The notes: generated by a model not told the origin, from the sequence alone. A stretch of 64,000 bases of DNA from Flavobacterium aquariorum (GCF_003254745.1 NZ_QKXH01000003.1:124001-188000); one strand, 5' to 3'. Numbered from the stretch's first letter, positions 45,473 through 55,210 are shown. Translations and numbers: made by a program.

Positions 45473-46933
45473 ATGGAAGCCAAAATAAAACTAAAAGGAG
45501 ACAAAGTTATTGAACAAATTCCTTCGTTAAAGGACAAAGCACTTCGTATCAATTTGAATGAAAACATATACGGAACTTTTGCTGAAATTGGAGCTGGTCA
45601 AGAAACAGTGAGACATTTTTTTAGATCAGGTGGATCATCAGGAACAATAGCAAAAGCAATGTCTGCATATGATAAAGACTTTAGTGATGCGGTTTATGGG
45701 GTTGAGGAAGACGGTCGTTATGTAACCGAAAGCAGACTTAAAAAAATGCTTACTTTTGAAAGTGAATTGATTGAAGAACGTTTGAGCAGAACCAAACATC
45801 CTAATAAAATGTTTTTCAGTTATGCTAATACGGTTGCCACAATAGATTTTGCAAAACAATTTAAAGGCCATGGTTGGGTAGGAATTCGATACCAACTGGA
45901 TCCAACCGAAGACTACAACGAAATTATCATCCACATCCGTTTCAAAGAAACCGATTCCAGATTGCAACAAGAAACATTAGGTGTATTGGGAGTAAATCTA
46001 ATTTATGGTGCCTTCTATAAATACAATGACCCAAAAAAATTATTAAGATACCTATACGATCACTTGGACAAAGACCAGCTGGAAATTGATACCATCAACT
46101 TCTCAGGTCCCCGTTTTGCTGATGTGGATAATCGATTAATGAGCTTACAATTAGTAAAAAACGGTATGACCGATGCGGTAATGTTCAATCCTGAAGGCAT
46201 AAACGTTTTGCCGGCCGCTATACTGTACAAGAAAAACATTCTCGCCTTTAGGGGAAGTTTCCGTCCGGTTACCAAGGTAAATATGGATATGTACAAAGAG
46301 TCTTTAAAAATGTTTTTGGAAGAAAACAAAGTTGAGAAAGAAAACACCTTGGTGATATTCGAAATTACTTTGTCAAATTTACGTTCTGATGGTGAAATTG
46401 ACGAAAGAGACTTTATGGATCGTGCCGAATTACTTTGCTCTTTGGGACAAACCGTAATGATATCCAATTTCCAGGAATATTATAAAGTTGTTGAATATTT
46501 TTCCAATTATACCAAAGCCAGAATGGGACTTGCAATGGGAGTCAACAACTTAGTGGATATTTTTGACGAGAAATATTACCGCCATTTGAGCGGAGGAATA
46601 CTGGAAGCCTTTGGAAAATTATTCTATCGCGATATGAAAGTATTTCTATATCCTATGTTAGGTGAAGAAGGTGAAATCATAACTTCCAAAAACCTAAAAG
46701 TTCATCCTAGAATGAAAGAATTATACAAATTTTTCAAATTCAATGGAAAAGTGGTTGATATCGAAGGTTACAATCCTGAAATATTGGAAGTATTTTCTCG
46801 TGAAGTATTGAAAATGATCGGTGCAGGAAAACCAGGCTGGGAAGAAATGTTACCTACGGGAGTACCTGAAATCATTAAAGAAAAACGTCTTTTCGGATAT
46901 CATCCCAATTCGCTTTTAGAAGCCAGGAATTAA
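45473..46933 (+). CDS. Conserved Bacteroidota protein of unknown function, 486 residues
   Basis: A large cytoplasmic-looking protein without signal peptide or membrane helix. The sequence is regular and mixed alpha/beta, with blocks such as LNENIYGTFAEIGAGQETVRH, HFFRSGGSSGTIAKAMSAYD, SYANTVATIDFAK, HLSGGILEAFGKLFYRDMK and LPTGVPEIIKEKRLFGY that look strongly conserved in character, yet I recognise no catalytic motif or named domain. Homologues in Bacteroidota may carry arbitrary database names (for example nicotinate-nucleotide adenylyltransferase or TonB receptor); nothing here supports either. It is single-gene, with its own promoter element and a strong terminator, and diverges from the MBL hydrolase. 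Confidence 0.87.
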   Translation: MEAKIKLKGDKVIEQIPSLKDKALRINLNENIYGTFAEIGAGQETVRHFFRSGGSSGTIAKAMSAYDKDFSDAVYGVEEDGRYVTESRLKKMLTFESELIEERLSRTKHPNKMFFSYANTVATIDFAKQFKGHGWVGIRYQLDPTEDYNEIIIHIRFKETDSRLQQETLGVLGVNLIYGAFYKYNDPKKLLRYLYDHLDKDQLEIDTINFSGPRFADVDNRLMSLQLVKNGMTDAVMFNPEGINVLPAAILYKKNILAFRGSFRPVTKVNMDMYKESLKMFLEENKVEKENTLVIFEITLSNLRSDGEIDERDFMDRAELLCSLGQTVMISNFQEYYKVVEYFSNYTKARMGLAMGVNNLVDIFDEKYYRHLSGGILEAFGKLFYRDMKVFLYPMLGEEGEIITSKNLKVHPRMKELYKFFKFNGKVVDIEGYNPEILEVFSREVLKMIGAGKPGWEEMLPTGVPEIIKEKRLFGYHPNSLLEARN

Positions 46934-46966
46934 GATTTCATTATTCAAAAGAGAAATAACTTTATT

Positions 46967-47008
46967 AAAAAATCCAAGAAAGACTAACTGTTTTTCTTGG
47001 ATTTTTTT
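46967..47008 (+). terminator. Rho-independent terminator after the 486-residue protein gene
   Basis: AAATCCAAGAAA (46970-46981) and TTTCTTGGATTT pair around a ten-base loop, with T following to 47008. Confidence 0.92.
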
Positions 47009-47049
47009 GGGCCAAAAAAGAAATTTCAACTCCTTTAATCTATCATTTT

Positions 47050-47170
47050 GGCGTGCCACCATTAGGAAAAGGAGGCAACCCATAGAATCGCTCATTCGCC
47101 CCCTTTTCCTAATACTGTCGTGCTGTCCGCGTTACAAGGTAACTTGCTTCCATCACTCACGCAGTCACAA
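47050..47170. repeat. Palindromic intergenic repeat, family B, copy 2
   Basis: Begins GGCGTGCC, contains GTCGTGCTGTCCGC and ends CATCACTCACGCAG. A hairpin inside pairs ATTAGGAAAAGGAGGC (47061-47076) with GCCCCCTTTTCCTAAT (47098-47113), one mismatch. It shares ends and general order with the element at 34995-35095. Confidence 0.65.
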
Positions 47171-47213
47171 GAAATTTTGACAAAACGACAACTTTTAATA
47201 TTTTAAAAAATTA

Positions 47214-47669
47214 CTATTGCCCCAATATCTGATTAGCATGAGCTTTGGTTTTCACTTCCGAAATTACTTCGTCGATGATTCCGTTTTCGTCAATTACAAA
47301 GGTGGTTCTGTGAATACCATCATATTCTCTTCCCATAAACTTTTTTGGGCCCCAAACTCTAAAAGCATTAATAACCGACTTATCTTCATCAGCCAATAAC
47401 GGAAAAGGAAGTTCATATTTATCCCTGAATTTGGCTTGAGCTTTGGCACTATCCGCGCTTACACCCAAAAGTGCATAATTATTGGCCCGAAAACGCTCGA
47501 AATTATCTCTTAAATCACAAGCCTCAGTCGTGCAGCCTGGCGTAGAAGCTTTTGGATAAAAGAAAACCACTAACTTTTTACCTGCATAATCAGCAAGCTG
47601 ATGTGATTTACCATCTTGGTCTACTCCTGAGAATTGAGGCGCTTGGTCTCCTTTTTTTAATGTAGTCAT
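47214..47669 (-). CDS. bcp: Thioredoxin-dependent thiol peroxidase
   Basis: A 151-residue peroxiredoxin of the BCP/PrxQ type that reduces hydrogen peroxide and organic hydroperoxides using thioredoxin. The peroxidatic cysteine is Cys46 in YPKASTPGCTTEACD and the resolving one Cys51, the C-x4-C spacing typical of the atypical 2-Cys class. GVSADSAKAQAKF and the RTTFVIDENG segment complete the fold. Length is normal. It diverges from the endonuclease III gene across 126 bases. Confidence 0.97.
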   Translation of the reverse strand: MTTLKKGDQAPQFSGVDQDGKSHQLADYAGKKLVVFFYPKASTPGCTTEACDLRDNFERFRANNYALLGVSADSAKAQAKFRDKYELPFPLLADEDKSVINAFRVWGPKKFMGREYDGIHRTTFVIDENGIIDEVISEVKTKAHANQILGQ

Positions 47670-47795
47670 ATTTTATAATTTAAAATTGAAAAAATTAGAT
47701 TTAAGAATGTAGTAAAAGACATCTCATTGTCATTGAATTTTGCTATTGTCATTGCAATTGAAATTTCTTTTCTTTACAATTCAAATCTAATCAAA

Positions 47796-48446
47796 ATGAC
47801 CAAACAGGAACGCGTAACATTTGTTATAAATACGTTAAATGAACTATATCCTACTATTCCGATTCCTCTGGACCACAAAGACCCATATACTTTACTGATT
47901 GCAGTTTTGCTATCCGCCCAATGTACGGATGTGCGCGTGAATCAAATTACACCTTTACTTTTTGCCAAAGCAGACAATCCGTATGATATGGTTAAGATGT
48001 CGGTTGAAGAAATTAAGGAAATCATTCGCCCTTGCGGCTTATCACCTATGAAATCGAAAGGAATTCATGGTTTATCTCAAATTTTGATTGAGAAACACAA
48101 TGGACAAGTACCGCAAAGTTTTGAATATCTGGAAGAATTGCCAGCTGTAGGACATAAAACCGCCAGTGTGGTAATGTCTCAGGCTTTTGGAGTACCTGCT
48201 TTTCCGGTTGATACACATATTCATAGATTGATGTACCGATGGAATTTGACAAATGGAAAAAATGTAGTTCAAACCGAAAAGGATGCCAAACGCATTTTTC
48301 CGGAAGAATTATGGAATGATTTACATCTTCAGATTATTTGGTATGGAAGAGAGTATTCTCCCGCCAGAGGCTGGAATTTGGAGAAAGATATTATTACTAA
48401 AACAATTGGTCGAAAATCAGTTTTAAGTGAATTTATAAAAAAATAG
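47796..48446 (+). CDS. nth: Endonuclease III-like DNA glycosylase without the iron-sulfur motif
   Basis: A 216-residue HhH-GPD DNA glycosylase/AP lyase that removes oxidised pyrimidines. The ATG at 47796 (MTKQERVTF) is preferred to the in-frame start at 47727, which adds a hydrophobic non-homologous stretch. The helix-hairpin-helix is LEELPAVGHKTASVV with the catalytic Lys, and the catalytic Asp is in FPVDTHIHRL. E. coli Nth ends with four cysteines (C-x6-C-x2-C-x5-C) holding a [4Fe-4S] cluster. Here that part reads GREYSPARGWNLEKDIITK and contains no cysteine at all; only Cys43 and Cys80 exist in the protein. Activity probably survives, but the cluster must be absent. Confidence 0.93.
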   Translation: MTKQERVTFVINTLNELYPTIPIPLDHKDPYTLLIAVLLSAQCTDVRVNQITPLLFAKADNPYDMVKMSVEEIKEIIRPCGLSPMKSKGIHGLSQILIEKHNGQVPQSFEYLEELPAVGHKTASVVMSQAFGVPAFPVDTHIHRLMYRWNLTNGKNVVQTEKDAKRIFPEELWNDLHLQIIWYGREYSPARGWNLEKDIITKTIGRKSVLSEFIKK

Positions 48447-48457
48447 TAGGGGTAATA

Positions 48458-48508
48458 AATAATAAATTTCACTAATCTCATAAAAAGAAATTAGTGAAAT
48501 TTGTTATT
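48458..48508. terminator. Bidirectional hairpin between nth and the small ORF
   Basis: AATAATAAATTTCACTAAT (48458-48476) and ATTAGTGAAATTTGTTATT (48490-48508) are inverted copies with one mismatch and a 13-base loop. It separates nth from the facing small ORF. Confidence 0.75.
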
Positions 48509-48555
48509 CAAGCCAGCATTTTAAAACTTGAATTATCTTCTTATCAAGAAGCTGA

Positions 48556-48699
48556 TTAATTGACTATAATTTCAAAAACCTTATCCTCTATCTTCACTAT
48601 TTTTAATGCTTTAGAGTAATTTAATAATAGAGAGACCACCTCTTTATCCGGTTTCATTTTTTTAGTAATTTTTAATGCTTTAGAGTAATTCTTTTCCAT
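48556..48699 (-). CDS. 47-codon ORF with an internal duplication, downstream of the ECF sigma gene
   Basis: Reads MEKNYSKALKITKKMK, then PDKEVVSLLLNYSKALKIVK and EDKVFEIIVN. The eight-residue string NYSKALKI occurs twice, 23 codons apart, and the DNA repeat under it is 23 identical bases (48599-48621 and 48668-48690). The start lies 52 bases past the sigma factor stop on the same strand, and the ORF is followed by a hairpin, so the pair could be one operon. The translation is short, charged and probably helical. I recall similar short proteins in flavobacteria but cannot confirm. No known anti-sigma domain is present. Confidence 0.6.
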   Translation of the reverse strand: MEKNYSKALKITKKMKPDKEVVSLLLNYSKALKIVKIEDKVFEIIVN

Positions 48700-48751
48700 A
48701 CGAAATATAAATTTTATTTTATACTACAACGGGAGAATTATCTATTTATTG

Positions 48752-49336
48752 TCAATTTGTCAAAACAATTTGATGTTTATCTATAATTTTTCTCAAATTC
48801 ATTATGGCGTACCGCATTCTACCCAAGGCTGTATTAATACTCACTCCAGTAGTTTCAGAAATTTCTTTGAAACTCATGTCTTGATACATGCGCATCATCA
48901 AAACTTCTTTTTGATCTAGAGGAAGCTCTTCAACTAATCGACGAATATCAACTTCAACTTGATCGGCAATAATTTGGTTTTCAACGGTAAGGGAATCATC
49001 AGACATTATTGAGAAAATAGAAAAATCTTCAGTTTCTCTGAAAAGTGGCATTTTTTTTGATTTTCTATAAAAGTCGATTATTAAATTGTGTGCAATTCTC
49101 ATTATCCAAGGTAAAAACTTACCTTCTTCGTTATATGACTGGGTTTTCAAGGTTTTAATAACTTTGATGAAAGTATCTTGAAAGATGTCATTTGAAATCT
49201 CTCTATCGGCTACTTTAGAATAGATAAATCCATAAATTTTAGATTCATGTCTTTTGATTAGTATAGCCAAAGCACTTTCGTCGCCAGCCATATAATCCTT
49301 TACTAATAAAGCATCTGATTTTTGTAAATTTGCCAT
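48752..49336 (-). CDS. RNA polymerase ECF sigma factor
   Basis: A 194-residue sigma-70 family factor of the ECF type. Region 2 spans about 22-95 (IYGFIYSKVADREISNDIFQDTF and MRIAHNLIIDFYRK), and region 4 spans about 135-185 (LPLDQKEVLMMRMYQDMSFKEI and TGVSINTALGRMRYAIMNLRK), with a clear helix-turn-helix. Between them is an acidic linker. ECF factors usually have an anti-sigma gene next door; none is recognised here, only the 47-codon ORF at 48556-48699. Upstream lie about 570 bases with no gene. The target regulon is unknown. Confidence 0.95.
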   Translation of the reverse strand: MANLQKSDALLVKDYMAGDESALAILIKRHESKIYGFIYSKVADREISNDIFQDTFIKVIKTLKTQSYNEEGKFLPWIMRIAHNLIIDFYRKSKKMPLFRETEDFSIFSIMSDDSLTVENQIIADQVEVDIRRLVEELPLDQKEVLMMRMYQDMSFKEISETTGVSINTALGRMRYAIMNLRKIIDKHQIVLTN

Positions 49337-49904
49337 AGCAATTCCTTTTTAGATTAGTTAGTTTTTGGGGAATCTTCTAAAAAGTAGTTCTTTACTATAG
49401 GCTTACAGAGGGTATTTAGGTTAATTATTTGTCAAATTTAACAAATAATTATCAGAAGTAGCAAGAAAAAAAACGATAAATGTTATTTTTTTCATCTTAA
49501 ATCAATTCTTACAATACAATTGTAATCTAGATAACAAAAGAATAAACCCCTGTAATACATCGATATAACCAGCATATCTAACTTACATACTATAGTAAAT
49601 GGCAACAATAGATCATTCGATTAATACCAATTAGCAGAAGATTATACCTACAATGTCAAACTCACCGCGTAGAATAGAATAATTATTTAAGCTAAAACAT
49701 TAAAATTTATAACTCCTGTTTTTATGTTTTTATTGATAAACATCAATATAATCAACATAAAATTCTTGCGGAAATACTTTCTCATATACATTTAATTGGA
49801 AAGTATAAGCTAAATTTTCATCTATAAAAAACGAATTTTTGATTATAATTCTTTAAGCATTCTCACATCAAAATTGAGTACTTTTGTGGAAATTCATTTT
49901 TAGT
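49337..49904. other. Divergent regulatory region between the sigma factor and uvrA
   Basis: About 570 AT-rich bases. It holds an 11-bp inverted repeat, TAATTATTTGT / ACAAATAATTA (49422-49451, eight-base loop), about 90 bases upstream of the sigma factor start, and a TAnnTTTG match (TACTTTTG, 49879-49886) 19 bases before the uvrA ATG. No gene was recognised. Confidence 0.55.
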
Positions 49905-52700
49905 ATGTCAATTGATATTTCCAAACTCGACCCAAAGAAAAACATTATTATAAAAGGCGCACAGGTACATAATTTGAAAAATGTAGATGTGGCTATTCCT
50001 AGAAACAAACTTGTGGTTATCACGGGACTTTCGGGTTCGGGCAAATCTAGTTTAGCTTTCGATACTTTATATGCCGAAGGACAACGCCGCTATGTAGAAA
50101 GTCTATCTTCCTATGCCCGACAATTCTTGGGACGATTAGACAAACCAAAAGTAGAATACATCAAAGGAATTGCGCCAGCTATTGCCATTGAACAAAAGGT
50201 AAATACCACCAATGCCCGTTCAACCGTAGGAACTTCAACTGAAATATATGATTACATTAAGCTGTTGTATGCTCGAATTGGAAGGACTTATTCCCCAATT
50301 TCAGGACAAGAAGTCAAAAAAAACACTGTTACCGATGTTGTCAGTGAAGTCAAAAAATTTGAACTGGACAGCAAATGGTTACTCCTCGCCCCTATCCATC
50401 TTGAAGAAGGAAGACAATTGGAAGACAAACTAAAAGTCTTATTGCAACAAGGATTTGCCAGGATTTTAGTGAACAATGAAATGATTCGTTTGGATGATTT
50501 CACTCTGGCAGAGCAACATACCTTAGACCATAAAGACATTTTACTCATCATTGACAGAATTGTGGTCAAAGATGAAGAAGAATTTTATAATCGATTATCT
50601 GATGCAGTGCAAACAGCCTTTTTTGAAGGAAAAGGTATTTACTATCTACAGGAATTAAATTCAGATAAAAGATTTACTTTTTCCAATAATTTCGAATTAG
50701 ATGGTATTACTTTTCTAGAACCCAATGTACATTTGTTCAGTTTCAACAATCCTTATGGTGCTTGTCCCGTTTGTGAAGGATATGGAAACATTATAGGAAT
50801 TGATGCAGAATTAGTCGTTCCAAACACTTCTCTTTCGATATTTGAAAATGCAATATTTCCTTGGAGAGGCGAAAGTATGGGCTGGTTTCGGGACGAATTG
50901 GTAAACAATGCCTATAAATTCGATTTTCCTATTCATAAACCTTTCTTTCAACTTACAGAAGATCAAAAAGACTTGATTTGGACAGGAAACAAATATTTTC
51001 AAGGACTAAATGACTTTTTCAAGGAACTCGAAGAGAAAAATTATAAGATTCAAAACAGGGTAATGCTTTCCCGCTACAGAGGTAAAACCAAGTGTCATGT
51101 TTGTAAAGGGAAACGTTTGAGAATCGAAGCTTCGTATGTTAAAATCAATGGAAAAACCGTGTCCGATTTAGTAGATCTACCAATCAAACACCTCGTTGAA
51201 TTTTTCAAGAGCATTGATTTGGATGCATATGAAAAACAAATTGCCAAACGATTATTAATTGAAATCAATAATCGACTGTCTTTTTTAACCGAAGTTGGTT
51301 TGAATTATTTGACTTTAAACCGAAATTCATCAACACTTTCCGGAGGGGAATCCCAACGCATCAATTTGGCGACTTCATTAGGCAGTAGCCTTGTAGGATC
51401 CATGTACATTCTGGATGAGCCAAGTATAGGTTTACACCCAAAAGACACTGAACGCTTAATTAAAGTTTTACTATCGTTACGTGACCTTGGCAACACAGTA
51501 ATTGTAGTGGAGCATGATGAAGATATTATGAAAGCCGCGGATATGATTATCGACATAGGCCCTGAAGCTGGAACCTTGGGGGGAAATCTAGTGGCACAAG
51601 GAACTTATAACGAAATTCTGAAATCAAGTTCTTTAACAGCTAAATATCTGAATGGAGATCTTGAAATAACAGTGCCAAAAAAGCGACGTCCTTTTAAAAA
51701 TTTCATTGAAATAAAAGGGGCAAGAGAAAACAATCTACAGAATATAGATGTCATTTTTCCACTTGATGTCCTAACAGTAATTACAGGAGTTTCGGGTAGT
51801 GGAAAAAGTACACTTGTCAAAAAAATTCTTTTTCCTGCCATGCAGAAAAAATTAGATAATGCTGGAGAAAAAGCGGGGCAATTTAGCGAGCTTTCTGGTT
51901 CTTTTTCACAAATAAAACACATTGAATACGTTGATCAAAATCCTATTGGTAGAAGTTCTCGTTCCAATCCGGTAACCTATATCAAAGCCTATGATGATAT
52001 TAGGGAATTGTATGCCAAAGAAAAACTTTCCAAAGTAAGAGGCTATCAAGCCAAGCATTTCTCTTTTAATGTCGATGGTGGAAGATGTGAAACCTGCAAA
52101 GGCGAAGGATCGATAAATGTTGAAATGGTTTTCATGGCTGATGTGCAATTGCCTTGTGAAACCTGTAACGGAAAACGTTTCAAAAAAGAAGTTTTAGAAG
52201 TCACTTATGATGGCAAAAATATTCATGACATCTTGACGATGACCATTGATGATTCCATTAATTTCTTTGAAAAAAATAAACAAACAAAAATCACACAAAA
52301 ACTGCAACCTCTGCAAGATGTGGGCTTAGGATATGTTCAATTAGGACAGTCCTCATCTACACTTTCTGGCGGAGAAGCTCAACGTATAAAACTCGCTTCC
52401 TTTTTAGTTAAAGGGACTATCAAGGAAAAAGCGCTGTTTGTTTTTGATGAACCCACAACAGGATTACATTTTCATGACATTAAAAAGCTAATGGATTCCT
52501 TTGATGCTCTAATCGAAAAAGGACATTCCATACTCGTGATAGAGCATAATCTCGACTTAATAAAATGTGCTGATTGGGTTATAGACCTTGGCCCTGAAGG
52601 AGGCGAAAATGGAGGTTTATTACTCGCAGTAGGTACTCCTGAAGAAATCGTAAAAAACAAAAAATCAATTACTGCAAAATATTTAAAAGAAAAACTATAA
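49905..52700 (+). CDS. uvrA: Excinuclease ABC subunit A
   Basis: A 931-residue DNA damage-recognition ATPase of nucleotide excision repair, from the ATG at 49905 ([13 protein letters not shown]); an in-frame GTG at 49884 overlaps the promoter -7 element. Two ABC modules are present: Walker [10 protein letters not shown] near residue 40 and GVSGSGKST near 627; signatures [12 protein letters not shown] and [12 protein letters not shown]; Walker [11 protein letters not shown] and [10 protein letters not shown]. Zinc-binding cysteines occur in [25 protein letters not shown] and CETCNGKR. It has the insertion domain for UvrB interaction and is of the ordinary UvrA1 type. A terminator follows. Confidence 0.98.
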   Translation: MSIDISKLDPKKNIIIKGAQVHNLKNVDVAIPRNKLVVITGLSGSGKSSLAFDTLYAEGQRRYVESLSSYARQFLGRLDKPKVEYIKGIAPAIAIEQKVNTTNARSTVGTSTEIYDYIKLLYARIGRTYSPISGQEVKKNTVTDVVSEVKKFELDSKWLLLAPIHLEEGRQLEDKLKVLLQQGFARILVNNEMIRLDDFTLAEQHTLDHKDILLIIDRIVVKDEEEFYNRLSDAVQTAFFEGKGIYYLQELNSDKRFTFSNNFELDGITFLEPNVHLFSFNNPYGACPVCEGYGNIIGIDAELVVPNTSLSIFENAIFPWRGESMGWFRDELVNNAYKFDFPIHKPFFQLTEDQKDLIWTGNKYFQGLNDFFKELEEKNYKIQNRVMLSRYRGKTKCHVCKGKRLRIEASYVKINGKTVSDLVDLPIKHLVEFFKSIDLDAYEKQIAKRLLIEINNRLSFLTEVGLNYLTLNRNSSTLSGGESQRINLATSLGSSLVGSMYILDEPSIGLHPKDTERLIKVLLSLRDLGNTVIVVEHDEDIMKAADMIIDIGPEAGTLGGNLVAQGTYNEILKSSSLTAKYLNGDLEITVPKKRRPFKNFIEIKGARENNLQNIDVIFPLDVLTVITGVSGSGKSTLVKKILFPAMQKKLDNAGEKAGQFSELSGSFSQIKHIEYVDQNPIGRSSRSNPVTYIKAYDDIRELYAKEKLSKVRGYQAKHFSFNVDGGRCETCKGEGSINVEMVFMADVQLPCETCNGKRFKKEVLEVTYDGKNIHDILTMTIDDSINFFEKNKQTKITQKLQPLQDVGLGYVQLGQSSSTLSGGEAQRIKLASFLVKGTIKEKALFVFDEPTTGLHFHDIKKLMDSFDALIEKGHSILVIEHNLDLIKCADWVIDLGPEGGENGGLLLAVGTPEEIVKNKKSITAKYLKEKL

Positions 52701-52728
52701 AAAGTATGTAATTACTTTTAGCCCATCA

Positions 52729-52767
52729 AAAAAGCCACACACAATTAATAATTTGTGGTGGCTTTTT
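52729..52767 (+). terminator. Rho-independent terminator after uvrA
   Basis: AAAAAGCCAC and GTGGCTTTTT pair, with an imperfect ACACAA / TTGTG inner part, around an AT-rich loop. A T run ends the stem. Confidence 0.85.
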
Positions 52768-52849
52768 ATGCATTATCCCTTTATATATTTATTCCAGAAG
52801 AATTGTTCGCTATTTTTAATCAACTCTAAATCTACAAGCAACTTAATAT

Positions 52850-52932
52850 ATTGCCACAGATTTACAGATTTTTTACTAATCCAATCCTATATTTTTTAAA
52901 AACGAAGTACGTCCCAGTTAATCTGCGGCAAT
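52850..52932. repeat. Palindromic intergenic element, third type
   Basis: ATTGCCACAGATTTA (52850-52864) and TTAATCTGCGGCAAT (52918-52932) are inverted copies with two mismatches, separated by 53 bases. From memory, elements with ends of the form TTGCCACAGATT are common between flavobacterial genes. Only one was seen here. Confidence 0.55.
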
Positions 52933-52961
52933 CAAATAGTAAATCTAAGTCAAAAAAGGGA

Positions 52962-53258
52962 TCAACCTAAATAGCATTTTTCTTCAAAAATCTTACCGTC
53001 CTCATCAATTGCTATCAATACTTTCTTGTCTTTGGAAGTAACTTGTGTCATATACAACCAAGGCAAAGACCACATCCCAAGCGTCACACAACAAAATAAA
53101 AAATTCAGACTATGATTTATTTTTTTTCCTTCTTTATATAAAATTGTAAAAGGTAATTTATCATTACGCTCCACAACTACAAATCCATTTTGAATTTTTC
53201 CAGAAATAATTTTTGTAAAGAGATTTAATCTATCTTGATTAATAAAATGCTTTTTCAT
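52962..53258 (-). CDS. Small membrane protein of unknown function
   Basis: A 98-residue protein starting MKKHFINQDRLNLF. It has one hydrophobic segment at about 50-70 (LNFLFCCVTLGMWSLPWLY), preceded by a charged cytoplasmic-type region and followed by a short tail ending DGKIFEEKCYLG. I do not recognise a family. The coding character is reasonable and gaps on both sides are free of other ORFs, but the evidence is modest. It is leftward, with its own AT-rich upstream region of about 265 bases. Confidence 0.65.
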   Translation of the reverse strand: MKKHFINQDRLNLFTKIISGKIQNGFVVVERNDKLPFTILYKEGKKINHSLNFLFCCVTLGMWSLPWLYMTQVTSKDKKVLIAIDEDGKIFEEKCYLG

Positions 53259-53524
53259 ATTTTTCGTATTAATTTAACACGTCTGTACAAATATTTGTGA
53301 ACAGCACAAATTTAGGTCACATATAAGAAGCATACAATACCCACTTTTGGTGATATTGAAAAAATAATATCATAAAACACTGCATAACAACTAATTACAA
53401 AATATAAAAAATTAAACAGGTAAAAATAATCGTTAGAACGAATCAATTTTAAAAAAAAACAGTAATTTTCTCTCAAATAAAATTTCTTTCAAAAATAATT
53501 TAATACGAAATAGTATATTAAGTT

Positions 53525-55210
53525 TTATTTTTCTGATTTTACTGTAAAAGATGGGACTCTATACTCTTTATCAAGATAATCATTTGGAATAGTCGTTTTA
53601 TTTCCGTCACGAAGAGAATTGTAATGTGGAGACATTATTTCTAGACCTGCCTCATTAAAACAATCCTGTATATTTTGGTGCAAATTGGAATAAACTAAAG
53701 GCTGTTGATTGGGATGTTTGGTATATGCATTTATTTCATACTCTACATAAAAATCATCCAAACCGGTTTGCAATACAAAAGGAGCTGGAACTTTTTCAAG
53801 TAAATCGGTTCTCAAAGCAGCCTCAATAAGCGCTTTGTGAATATCTTTCCACGAGCTATCATAACCAATAGTAATTTTAGTGTGAATTAATAATCCTTTG
53901 CCATTCTCACCGATATTCGCCGAATAATTAATCGAGGAACTTGACAAAACGGTGGCATTGGGAATTGTAATATCTTCTTGTTTTGTTGTACGAACACGAG
54001 TTACCAAAGCCGTTTTTTCTACAACTGTACCACTTACATCACCTATTTTTATAAAATCACCTATTTTAAAAGGTCTCATATAGGTTATTACTAATCCCGC
54101 TATCATATTAGCAATTGCATTGGAAGAGCCTAATGAAAATAAAATTCCAACAAATACAGAAACGCCTTGAAATATTGGTGAATTGGACCCTGGCAAATAT
54201 GGAAAAATAATGACTATCATAAAGGCATAAATCAAAACCTTTATTATGTTAAAAGTAGGTTTGGCCCAATCGCTGTAAAAGCCTTCAATTTTAATCTGAC
54301 CTTTCTGAATCTCATCGACAAAAAACTTAATAACTTTCAAAACATAACGAAATAATAGTACAATTACAAGTATGGAGATTAGATTGGGCAAAAAATCGAG
54401 AAAGCCCAGCAATGCAGCTTTGGCTGGAGAAAAAATCCATTTTAAAAGAGTAGTTGCATAAGCTTCCGTTTCTGGAAAAACACTAAAAATAGCTGGTAAC
54501 GAAATATAAAATGTAAAAATTAAAACGACTATCCGGACCAACGATACAATCCTTAAAACGAATTCTAAATGTCTTTCTGGCGAAAAAACATAAGATTCCT
54601 TTATTTTTAATCCAGAAAAATACTTTTCTTGTCTTTTGATAAGAAAAAAACGAAGCCATCTAAACAATTTATTGATTGCAAATACGATTATAATTATTAA
54701 ACTAATCAATAATAGTACGAGTCCTATCCTTTTTAGCCAGCTTTCAACTGCATTATTTTCTTTTTGAAAAAGTACAGTCCTTTGTATAATAGAAAGATTT
54801 TTTTGAGCCAAAGCAAAGTTACTGCTTCCAATTGTTTTTCCGTCCAGATCCGTAACAGACATAACAACAAAATCACTATTATAAACAATATCAACACCAA
54901 AGTCAGATTTGATAAGCCGTAACGAATCTTTCTTAAAAAAAGGGTCTTTATAAAGTAATACAATTCTACTGGCAATAGCATTGGCTCTATTCTCAGCATT
55001 AAACGAACCTATTTTATTATAAACAAAAAATAAGGTATCTCTAAAAGGGGTTACAGGAAAGCCTTTTAAACTAGGAGCATTTGGGTGCAACACATCAATT
55101 GCTACTTTATTGCTGTCCAAATTGATGCTATTATACTTTTGTCGCTGGGAAAACGCCAATATTGAACATCCGAGAAATAAATACAGAAGAGTCGTCTTAA
55201 AATTCATCAT
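53525..55210 (-). CDS. MscS-type mechanosensitive channel
   Basis: A 561-residue protein with a signal peptide (KTTLLYLFLGCSILAFSQ), a periplasmic region of about 130 residues, and about five membrane segments at roughly 165-185, 215-240, 265-290, 320-340 and 345-380. The pore helix and MscS domain are clear: GSSNAIANMIAGLVITYMRP, FKIGDFIKIGDVSGTVVEK, then ITIPNATVLSSSSINYS. MscS channels open when the inner membrane is stretched, releasing solutes during osmotic downshock. The large periplasmic front end resembles the longer MscK/YbdG-like variants. It lies 146 bases downstream of the flippase gene, so may or may not share its transcript. Confidence 0.93.
   Translation of the reverse strand: MMNFKTTLLYLFLGCSILAFSQRQKYNSINLDSNKVAIDVLHPNAPSLKGFPVTPFRDTLFFVYNKIGSFNAENRANAIASRIVLLYKDPFFKKDSLRLIKSDFGVDIVYNSDFVVMSVTDLDGKTIGSSNFALAQKNLSIIQRTVLFQKENNAVESWLKRIGLVLLLISLIIIIVFAINKLFRWLRFFLIKRQEKYFSGLKIKESYVFSPERHLEFVLRIVSLVRIVVLIFTFYISLPAIFSVFPETEAYATTLLKWIFSPAKAALLGFLDFLPNLISILVIVLLFRYVLKVIKFFVDEIQKGQIKIEGFYSDWAKPTFNIIKVLIYAFMIVIIFPYLPGSNSPIFQGVSVFVGILFSLGSSNAIANMIAGLVITYMRPFKIGDFIKIGDVSGTVVEKTALVTRVRTTKQEDITIPNATVLSSSSINYSANIGENGKGLLIHTKITIGYDSSWKDIHKALIEAALRTDLLEKVPAPFVLQTGLDDFYVEYEINAYTKHPNQQPLVYSNLHQNIQDCFNEAGLEIMSPHYNSLRDGNKTTIPNDYLDKEYRVPSFTVKSEK

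Noticed and set aside
46060..46467. Open frame of 135 codons on the minus strand
   Set aside because: Antisense to the 486-residue protein gene, with no start context or homology.
51605..51922. Minus-strand open frame of 105 codons
   Set aside because: Antisense to uvrA.
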